A stretch of DNA of 28,494 nt, from NCBI GenBank assembly GCA_900541185.1, contig UQIQ01000025.1:1-28494 (forward strand). The letters are read 5' to 3'. The stretch's first letter is position 1, and each line of letters begins with the position of its first letter. Positions 22,615-28,494 of this stretch are shown here, in pieces. The position numbers and the translations under genes are program-made. The notes under the pieces are model-generated. The model did no database searches, was not told where the DNA came from, and saw only the letters and a list, made by a program, of their open reading frames with translations. The DNA comes from an uncultured Collinsella sp. Its GTDB lineage: Bacteria; Actinomycetota; Coriobacteriia; Coriobacteriales; Coriobacteriaceae.

Positions 22615-23637
22615 ATGGCACAGGAAGCGACCGCCAACGAGCAAAAGAAATTCAAGGTCCCGCGTATCCCGGGCGACATCATGATCTATCCGATGATCGT
22701 CGGCCTTTTGCTCAATACCTTCTGCCCGCAGGTCTTTGAGGTCGGCGGCTTCTTTACGGCTGCCTGCCGCGGCGGCTCCAACACCATCGTTGCCGCGATC
22801 CTGCTCTTCGTGGGTGCCGGCATCAGCTTTAAGTCCACGCCGGGCGCTATCAAGACCGGCATCGTCGTGCTGATCCCCAAGCTTGTGGTGGCAGCCGCGC
22901 TGGGCCTGGGCGTTGCGTATTTCTTTAACGATAACTTTTTGGGCCTGAGCTCGGTCTCAATCATCGGCGGCATCACGTTTTGCAACATGGCGCTCTATAC
23001 GGGCATCATGGGCGAGTTCGGCGATGAGTCCGAGCAGGGCGCCGTCGGTATCCTGTTCTTTACGGCCGGCCCCGCCGTCACGATGATCATCCTTGGTGTT
23101 TCGGGTCTTGCCAACATTCCCGTTGGTACCATCATCGGCTCCATCTTGCCACTCGTTATTGGCATGGTCCTGGGCAACTTGTTCCCGTTTATCAAGAACC
23201 TGCTGGTCCCCGGCGCCAATCCCGCGATCGCCGTTATCGGCTTTCAGCTCGGTGCGTCCATGAGCCTTTCGAGCTTTATCACCGGCGGTATTTCGGGTAT
23301 CCTGCTGGGCCTCATCACGCTCTTTATCGTCGGTCCCATTACCTTTGCCTTCGAGCGCTTGTGTGGCGGCAACGGTAAGGCGGCTGTGGCATGCTCCACC
23401 ATTGCCGGCACGGCCATGACCACGCCGGTCGCCCTCGCCGAGGTCGCTCCGCGCTATGCCGAGCTTGCGCCCACCGCGTATGCGCAGATCGCCACCGCCG
23501 TCATCATCACGGCAATCATGGCCCCGATTCTGACCGGCTGGGTCGATAAGAAGTTCTGCCAGGGCAAGGAAGACCTGTCGCCTGCCGGTGTCGAGGCCAT
23601 CGAGGAGGCTGTCGCGGCCGACATCGATGGCGAGTAG
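22615..23637 (+). CDS. kdgT: KdgT-family 2-keto-3-deoxygluconate permease
   Basis: A 340-residue permease of the KDGT family, about the usual size, with roughly ten membrane segments. Visible family features are RIPGDIMIYPMIVGLLLNTFCPQ near the N-terminus, GAGISFK, GGITFCNMALYTGIMGEFGDE, NPAIAVIGFQLGASM, and GTAMTTPVALAEVAPRY. It should import 2-keto-3-deoxygluconate or a related sugar acid by proton symport, feeding pectin or uronate breakdown. No KDG kinase or aldolase is nearby, so the substrate is by family only. ATG 22615 is preceded by GGGGG. A strong hairpin terminator follows. Confidence 0.88.
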   Translation: MAQEATANEQKKFKVPRIPGDIMIYPMIVGLLLNTFCPQVFEVGGFFTAACRGGSNTIVAAILLFVGAGISFKSTPGAIKTGIVVLIPKLVVAAALGLGVAYFFNDNFLGLSSVSIIGGITFCNMALYTGIMGEFGDESEQGAVGILFFTAGPAVTMIILGVSGLANIPVGTIIGSILPLVIGMVLGNLFPFIKNLLVPGANPAIAVIGFQLGASMSLSSFITGGISGILLGLITLFIVGPITFAFERLCGGNGKAAVACSTIAGTAMTTPVALAEVAPRYAELAPTAYAQIATAVIITAIMAPILTGWVDKKFCQGKEDLSPAGVEAIEEAVAADIDGE

Positions 23638-23680
23638 CAATCGATACCCATCAATGATTCCGGCGTGCAATTCGCGCCGT

Positions 23681-23740
23681 CAGAGCGCCCGAACGAGAGC
23701 TGTCTTACAGCAACGTTCGGGCGCTCTGCTATTATTCCCT
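23681..23740 (+). terminator. Long hairpin terminator after kdgT
   Basis: A perfect 15-bp stem, CAGAGCGCCCGAACG (23681-23695) and CGTTCGGGCGCTCTG (23714-23728). The 18-base loop itself contains a small GCTGT/ACAGC hairpin. It is followed by CTATTATTCCCTTT, only moderately T-rich. It separates kdgT from the diguanylate cyclase gene. Confidence 0.7.
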
Positions 23741-23825
23741 TTACCCCTGCGGAGTAAGGGGCGTTTATTGCCCAGACACGAATCGGGCGATTCTGGCCAC
23801 TTGGATATTGAAGGGAGGGCGTCTA

Positions 23826-24968
23826 GTGGTAAAGGCACTCAAGATCGAGATATTCCTGCTGTGCATGATTATTCTTATCGGGCTTGCCGTGCGAAGTCGT
23901 CGCTCCCTGTTCTCGAGCACCCAGCAGCTTTTGTTTAGCATGCTGGGCTACACGTCTGCTGCCTACATTTTCTTCGATATGATCTGGACGCTTTCGGATG
24001 GTGTGGACGGCACGTTGGGCATTGCAGCCAACTGGATTTCCAACGCGGTTTCGTTTTCGCTCTTCGCCATCGCGTGTCTCATTTGGTTTATCTATTCCGA
24101 GACGATGCAGGGCTCTCGCCTTGTGACCTCGCGCTATAGGGTGGTGCTTGTAACGTTGCCTACGGCTCTGGTGGTCGTGCTGGCTTTTACCAGTTACTGG
24201 ACGCACGCCCTGTTCTATATCGATTCGCAGGGCGTGTATCGTCGCGGCTTTGCCTATATGATCCAGCCCATTGTCAGCTACTGTTACGTTATACATACGT
24301 CCCTGCATGCGTTTGTGCAATCTCGCAGGGTCGAGAGCCTGCAGACGAAGGCTATCTATCGAACCTTAGCATTTTTCGCCATTCCGGCCCTGGTGGGCGG
24401 TACCTTTCAGATCGTATACTCGGTGCCTGGCCTTTGTGTCGGCATAATGATTAGCATGTTGCTGCTCTATATCATCTGCCAGGAGCAGCTCATCTCGACC
24501 GACCCGTTGACTGGCCTCAACAATCGCAACCGTTTTGAGACCTATATGCTGTCGCTCTTCTCAAATGTTGGTCATACGGACGATGTGTATCTTCTCATGA
24601 TGGATGCTGACGGCTTTAAGCAGATTAACGATCGCTATGGACATGTGGAGGGTGACCATGCTCTTCAGGTCTTATCTGCTGCGCTCAAAAAGGTCTGCTC
24701 GGCGTCTGGCAGCTTTATCGCACGTTATGGCGGCGATGAGTTCGTAGTCCTTCAAAAGGCGGCAGCGGAGCAGGACATCATACGTCTGTGCGCGGCAATC
24801 AACTACGAGCTCGCGCGCGCCGAGGTGCCGTATCTGTTGCGGATGTCCATCGGCTACGCACGGGTCGGTGACGGCGTCGATACCTGGCAAGACTTGCTTC
24901 GCGCTGCCGACGCGGAGCTCTACCGCGTCAAGGCCGAGAAAAAGAAGGCCGGCGTCCAGATACGCTAG
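23826..24968 (+). CDS. Membrane diguanylate cyclase (GGDEF)
   Basis: A 380-residue protein. About seven membrane helices (residues 5-220) form an uncharacterised sensor domain. A cytosolic GGDEF domain follows (about 222-380): DPLTGLNNRNRFE, MMDADGFKQINDRYGHVEGD and an intact RYGGDEF with GGDEF at 302-306. The enzyme should condense two GTP to c-di-GMP. The inhibitory I-site (RxxD a few residues before GGDEF) is absent; SASGSFIAR occupies that place, so product inhibition is not expected. GTG 23826 is chosen because AAGGGAGGG lies 7-8 bases upstream. No EAL or PilZ gene is in view. It stands alone between two terminators. Confidence 0.92.
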   Translation: MVKALKIEIFLLCMIILIGLAVRSRRSLFSSTQQLLFSMLGYTSAAYIFFDMIWTLSDGVDGTLGIAANWISNAVSFSLFAIACLIWFIYSETMQGSRLVTSRYRVVLVTLPTALVVVLAFTSYWTHALFYIDSQGVYRRGFAYMIQPIVSYCYVIHTSLHAFVQSRRVESLQTKAIYRTLAFFAIPALVGGTFQIVYSVPGLCVGIMISMLLLYIICQEQLISTDPLTGLNNRNRFETYMLSLFSNVGHTDDVYLLMMDADGFKQINDRYGHVEGDHALQVLSAALKKVCSASGSFIARYGGDEFVVLQKAAAEQDIIRLCAAINYELARAEVPYLLRMSIGYARVGDGVDTWQDLLRAADAELYRVKAEKKKAGVQIR

Positions 24969-24969
24969 G

Positions 24970-25008
24970 AAAAGGGGCACACGACCGTGGTGGTCGTGCG
25001 CCCCTTTT
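24970..25008. terminator. Bidirectional intrinsic terminator
   Basis: Directly after the cyclase stop, AAAAGGGGCACACGACC (24970-24986) pairs with GGTCGTGCGCCCCTTTT (24992-25008), giving a 17-bp stem with one A-C mismatch and a five-base loop. A-run and T-run flank the stem, so it may work in both directions. Confidence 0.75.
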
Positions 25009-25140
25009 GCGTTTGTGGGGGCCACCGGCCATAATGCCCAGGCGCGGTGCGGCAAGACGGACGTCTGCCGCCGCGACTCGGTACGAAATCAACGAGAACT
25101 AGCGTGCTCCATTAAGCTAAAGTGTGCGAACATCCTCTCT

Positions 25141-25167
25141 AAAAAGGTGAGCCCGCTAGGCTTTTTT
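25141..25167. terminator. Weak possible terminator after DMT gene
   Basis: AGCC (25150-25153) and GGCT (25159-25162) form a short stem around the DMT-gene stop codon, with AAAAA on one side and TTTTTT on the other. The 4-5 bp stem is short, so this is tentative. Nothing else is recognised between 25009 and 25140. Confidence 0.3.
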
Positions 25168-26091
25168 GGGTTTGTTGACGATGATGATGCCGCTGCAGAC
25201 CAACAGCAGGGCAAAAAGTACGGTAACAGGGCTCGTGCCAGCGCCCTCGCCGAGCAGTAGTGCGCTCAACAGCACGCCAAAGACCGGGTTCATAAAGCCA
25301 AAGACCGAAACGCGGCTGACGGGGTTGACGGCAAGCAGACGCGACCATAGCGAGTACGCGACAGCGGAGATGAGTGCCATATAGATAATGAGCGCGATGG
25401 CGGGGATGATCGCGGTGGGGGAGAGCGTGCCGCCCATCATAAACCCGATGGCGGTAAGGACCAGGCCACCGACTAAAAACTGCCAGCCGGCGAGCAAGAC
25501 GCCGTCATGCTCGCGCGAGAAGATGCCAATGAGACAGGTCGACAGAGCGCCCGCAACGGTGGAAGCCAAGATAAAACCTTCGCCGTCGAGTGTAAAGCCA
25601 AAGGTGCCATCCGCGCCCGAAAGGTTGACGAGCGCGACGCCGGCAAAGCCCAGCACACAGCCAAGCACCTTGGCCGTATTGAGCCTCTCGGTGTGAAATG
25701 CCAGGGCGGCAAAGAGGATGGCTAGGAAGTTGGCGCTGGCCTCGATGATGGAGCTCGACATGGCACTGGCGCGCGAGAGTCCCAGGTAGAAAAAGAAGTA
25801 CTGCCCGATAGTCTGGAAGAGCGACAAGACAAAGATGGGCTTGATGTCGCGCGCTTGCGGTACGAGGGGGCGGCGTTGGGCCGCGCTCATCTCAACGATA
25901 ACCAGGACGCCGGCAAGCGTAAAGCGTAAACCTGCAAAGAGCAGCTGCGAAGCGCTATCGTGCGCCGGGATACCAAAGAGTGCGTAGCCGATCTTGATGC
26001 AGGGAAAGGCCGATCCCCAGAGTGCACAGCAAACAAGACAGCCCAGGATGAGTCCGGGCAGGGTGGCGAGATACGGCTTGCGGCTTTCCAT
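25156..26091 (-). CDS. EamA/DMT-family transporter
   Basis: A 311-residue membrane protein of the drug/metabolite transporter superfamily with ten likely helices in two EamA repeats. Features are CALWGSAFPCIKIGY near the start, GLRFTLAGVLV, YFFFYLGLSRASAMSSSIIEASANF, LGCVLGFAGVALV (end of repeat one) and PVSRVSVFGFMNPVFGVLLSALLLGE in repeat two. It probably exports amino acids or other small metabolites; substrate unknown. ATG 26091 has AGGAAGGA four to five bases upstream; the open frame further upstream has no such site. It lies downstream of purL on the same strand, but the terminator between them implies a separate promoter. Confidence 0.9.
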   Translation of the reverse strand: MESRKPYLATLPGLILGCLVCCALWGSAFPCIKIGYALFGIPAHDSASQLLFAGLRFTLAGVLVIVEMSAAQRRPLVPQARDIKPIFVLSLFQTIGQYFFFYLGLSRASAMSSSIIEASANFLAILFAALAFHTERLNTAKVLGCVLGFAGVALVNLSGADGTFGFTLDGEGFILASTVAGALSTCLIGIFSREHDGVLLAGWQFLVGGLVLTAIGFMMGGTLSPTAIIPAIALIIYMALISAVAYSLWSRLLAVNPVSRVSVFGFMNPVFGVLLSALLLGEGAGTSPVTVLFALLLVCSGIIIVNKPKKA

Positions 26092-26113
26092 GATGTCCTT
26101 CCTACATGCGCGA

Positions 26114-26153
26114 AGCAAAAAAAGAACCCGCCACCGGATGTGTCGGTGGCGGG
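26114..26153 (-). terminator. Intrinsic terminator of purL
   Basis: On the minus strand CCCGCCACCG and CGGTGGCGGG (26127-26136 and 26144-26153) form a perfect 10-bp stem with a seven-base loop, followed by TTCTTTTTTT. It is 38 bases past the purL stop and immediately upstream of the DMT gene. Confidence 0.85.
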
Positions 26154-26191
26154 AGTTGTTACCCGAAGGGATTGTACCCGATGGGAAAGGT

Positions 26192-28494
26192 TTAGGCGAA
26201 GTAGGCCACGCCGCTCTCAAAGATCGGCATGAACTTATCGCCGGGGACATGCTCGGGCACGTTGCGGTACAGGTTGTCGCCGCGGCGCTCGGCATGACCC
26301 ATCTTGCCCAGGACGCGGCCGTCGGGGCTCGTGATGCCCTCGATGGCGAGTGCGGAGCCGTTGGGGTTGACGGAGAGATCCATGCTGGGCTTGCCGTCCT
26401 CGCCCACGTACTGCGTGGCGATCTGGCCGTTGGCGATCAGCTGGGCGAGCACTTCGTCATTGGCGACAAAGCGGCCCTCGCCGTGGCTGATGGCGACGGT
26501 GTAGGGGTCGTCCAGGCTGCACTGCGACAGCCACGGGGACAGGTTGGACGAGATGCGGGTGCGCACCAGGCGGCTCTGATGGCGACCGATGGTGTTGAAC
26601 GTCAACGTGGGCGCATCGGGCGTGGCATCGACGATGTCGCCGTAGGGCACCAGGCCGAGCTTGATCAGGGCCTGGAAGCCGTTGCAGATGCCCAGCATCA
26701 GGCCATCGCGGGCCTTGAGCAGGTCGCGGACTGCCTCGGTGACCTCGGGAGCGCGGAAGAACGCCGTGATGAACTTGGCGGAGCCATCGGGCTCGTCGCC
26801 GCCCGAGAAGCCGCCGGGGATCATGACGATCTGGCTCTGGCGAATACGGCGGGCGAGCTCGTGGGTGCTCTCGGCGACGGCCTCGGGCGTGAGGTTGTTG
26901 ATCACGAAGGTGTCGGCCTCGGCACCGGCGGCACGGAAGGCGCGGGCGCTGTCGTACTCGCAGTTGTTACCGGGGAACACGGGGATGATCACGCGCGGGC
27001 GGGCGATCTTGGCGCCGCCGTACACGTGGATATCCTTGGCGCGGAAGTCGATGGTCTCGACCTCGGGGGTCTCGCCGGCGCTGCGGTAGGCGAAGACGCC
27101 CTCGATGCCGCTCTCCCAGGCCTCCTGGAGCTTGGCGAGCTCGATGACCTCGGAGCCGGTGTCGATGACATAGCCCTCGACGGTGGTACCCAGGGGCTCG
27201 ACGACAACGCCGTCGGCGACCTCGGGCAGCTCGGCGTCCTCGGCGAGCTCGACGATAAAGCTGCCGTAGAGCGGGGTGAAGAGGCTCTCTACGTCTACAT
27301 CCTCGGCAAGCTCGATACCGATCTGGTTACCGACGCACATCTTAAAGAGGCTCTCGGCGCCGCAGCCGTAGCCGGGCGTGGAGATGGCCAGGGCGTTGCC
27401 GGTAGCAGTGAGCGCCTCGACGGCGTCAAACGCCGCGAGCAGCTGCTGAGCGTCGGGGCGGTAGTCCTCGCCATAGGTGGCGGGGGCGATGCGGACGACG
27501 CGGTGCGTGAGGCCCTTGAACTCGGGCGAGACGGCGCGGGCGGCCTTGCCCACGGCGACAGCGAAGCTGATCAGGGTCGGCGGAACGTTGAGCTCGCCGG
27601 TCTCGTCCTCAAACGAGCCGCTCATGGAATCCTTGCCACCGATGGCGCCGGCACCCAGGTCGACTTGGGCCATGAGGGCGCCCAAGACGGCTGCCGTGGG
27701 CTTGCCCCAGCGCTCGGCCTCGGTGCGCAGACGCTCGAAGTACTCCTGGAAGGAGAGATAGGCGCGCTTGTGCTCAAAGCCGGCGGCAACGAGCTTGGCA
27801 ATGGACTCGACCACGGACAGGTAGGCGCCCGCAAACTGGTCGGCCTCCATCAGATAGGGGTTGAAGCCCCATGCCATGGCACTCGCCGTGGTGGTCTCGC
27901 CGTCCACGGGGAACTTGGCGACCATGGCCGAGCTGGGGGTGAGCTGCGTCTTGCCGCCAAAGGGCATGAGCACGGTCGCGGCGCCGATGGTGGAGTCGAA
28001 GCGCTCGGAAAGGCCCTTGTTGGAAGCGACGTTGAGGTCGGTGACGAGCGAGGTCATGCGCTCGGCGAGCGTGGTGCCGGCCCAGCTGGGCTGCCACACG
28101 CTGCGGGCGCACACGTGGGCGACCTGGTGCTTGGGTGCGCCGTTGGAGTTGAGGAACTCGCGGGACAGGTCGACGATGGCGACGCCGTTCCAGGCCATGC
28201 GCATGCGCGGCTCAGCGGTAACCTCGGCGATAACGGTCGCCTCCAGGTTCTCCTCGGCGGCGTAGCCCATGAACTCCTCGACGTCACCGTCGGCGACGGC
28301 GCAGGCCATGCGCTCCTGGGACTCAGAGATAGCGAGCTCGGTGCCGTCCAGGCCGTCGTACTTCTTGGTCACGGTGTCCAGGTCGACATACAGGCCGTCG
28401 GCAAGCTCGCCCACGGCGACCGAGACGCCGCCGGCGCCAAAGTCGTTGCAGCGCTTGATCAGACGGCAGGCGTCGCCGCGGCGGAACAGACGCT
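26192..28494 (-). CDS. purL: PurL, long fused FGAM synthase (C-terminal part)
   Basis: Phosphoribosylformylglycinamidine synthase, which converts FGAR, glutamine and ATP to FGAM in purine synthesis. The visible 766 residues run off the right edge, with the frame open through RCNDFGAGGVSVAVGEL, the ATPase-core motif. Next come the second AIRS-like half (GGKTQLTPSSAM, DLGAGAIGGKDSMSGSFED, STPGYGCGAE) and a fused class I glutamine amidotransferase: RVIIPVFPGNNCEYD, IPGGFSGGDEPDG, the nucleophile in MLGICNGFQ, VAISHGEGRF and the final GHAERRGDN with catalytic His/Glu. This is the long single-chain type (about 1,250 residues) known from clostridia and Coriobacteria, so no separate purQ is needed. 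The true start is outside the window. A strong terminator follows. Confidence 0.95.
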   Translation of the reverse strand, partial: RLFRRGDACRLIKRCNDFGAGGVSVAVGELADGLYVDLDTVTKKYDGLDGTELAISESQERMACAVADGDVEEFMGYAAEENLEATVIAEVTAEPRMRMAWNGVAIVDLSREFLNSNGAPKHQVAHVCARSVWQPSWAGTTLAERMTSLVTDLNVASNKGLSERFDSTIGAATVLMPFGGKTQLTPSSAMVAKFPVDGETTTASAMAWGFNPYLMEADQFAGAYLSVVESIAKLVAAGFEHKRAYLSFQEYFERLRTEAERWGKPTAAVLGALMAQVDLGAGAIGGKDSMSGSFEDETGELNVPPTLISFAVAVGKAARAVSPEFKGLTHRVVRIAPATYGEDYRPDAQQLLAAFDAVEALTATGNALAISTPGYGCGAESLFKMCVGNQIGIELAEDVDVESLFTPLYGSFIVELAEDAELPEVADGVVVEPLGTTVEGYVIDTGSEVIELAKLQEAWESGIEGVFAYRSAGETPEVETIDFRAKDIHVYGGAKIARPRVIIPVFPGNNCEYDSARAFRAAGAEADTFVINNLTPEAVAESTHELARRIRQSQIVMIPGGFSGGDEPDGSAKFITAFFRAPEVTEAVRDLLKARDGLMLGICNGFQALIKLGLVPYGDIVDATPDAPTLTFNTIGRHQSRLVRTRISSNLSPWLSQCSLDDPYTVAISHGEGRFVANDEVLAQLIANGQIATQYVGEDGKPSMDLSVNPNGSALAIEGITSPDGRVLGKMGHAERRGDNLYRNVPEHVPGDKFMPIFESGVAYFA

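Noticed and set aside
1..28494. CRISPR arrays, tRNA/rRNA genes, integrases or insertion-sequence transposases
   Set aside because: No direct-repeat arrays with spacers, cloverleaf-like segments or transposase/integrase motifs were seen; reading by eye could miss a short tRNA, which a tRNA-finder would settle.

Overview
The window looks like chromosomal DNA from a GC-rich anaerobic actinobacterium of the Coriobacteriia, most plausibly Collinsella or a close relative. The grounds are high GC with strongly GC-biased third codon positions, frequent GTG starts behind clear AGGAGG-type ribosome sites, an Etf-linked lactate dehydrogenase of the anaerobic type, a long single-chain PurL, and sortase-type and WxL-like surface proteins. 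This is family-level recognition, not a database match. No rRNA, tRNA, CRISPR array, prophage or insertion sequence was seen.

Layout. 175-5898: RNA-modification genes. A TrmB-type methyltransferase and a methyltransferase resembling eukaryotic Trm9/ALKBH8 lie on the minus strand, and a full Elp3 (radical SAM plus GNAT) lies on the plus strand. Between them sits a two-gene sensor-like unit: an Xre regulator with membrane segments, translationally coupled to an anchored beta-repeat protein. A membrane-anchored spermidine-synthase-fold protein directly follows elp3.

6804-12422 (minus): a compact three-gene cassette transcribed in the order TerB-N/TerB-C protein, BrxD-like ATPase (DUF2791), Lhr/BrxHI-like helicase. 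BrxD and BrxHI are accessory parts of type 2 BREX phage defence, but no PglX, PglZ, PglW or PglY is present. This is the best candidate for a little-described system here. A palindromic REP-like element sits between the ATPase and the helicase.

12510-16551 (minus): a DUF554 membrane protein, then a five-gene cell-surface locus (small cytosolic protein, anchored extracytoplasmic protein, WxL-like secreted protein, small LAQTG sortase substrate, large Cys-containing secreted protein). Three near-identical tandem 11-bp repeats lie in the divergent control region upstream.

16898-20523 (plus): a probable electron-bifurcating/confurcating lactate dehydrogenase operon (FAD oxidase, EtfB, ferredoxin-EtfA). 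It converges on an HD-domain hydrolase gene, and the two genes share one CTAG as both stop codons.

21459-26091: AzlC/AzlD amino-acid exporter, KdgT-family permease, membrane diguanylate cyclase, and a DMT-family exporter. 26192 to the right edge holds the C-terminal part of PurL, cut by the window.

The joint themes are tRNA wobble-uridine chemistry (Elp3 plus a Trm9-like enzyme), a candidate defence or DNA-processing module, and anaerobic lactate oxidation. All functional statements are inferred from motifs read by eye.
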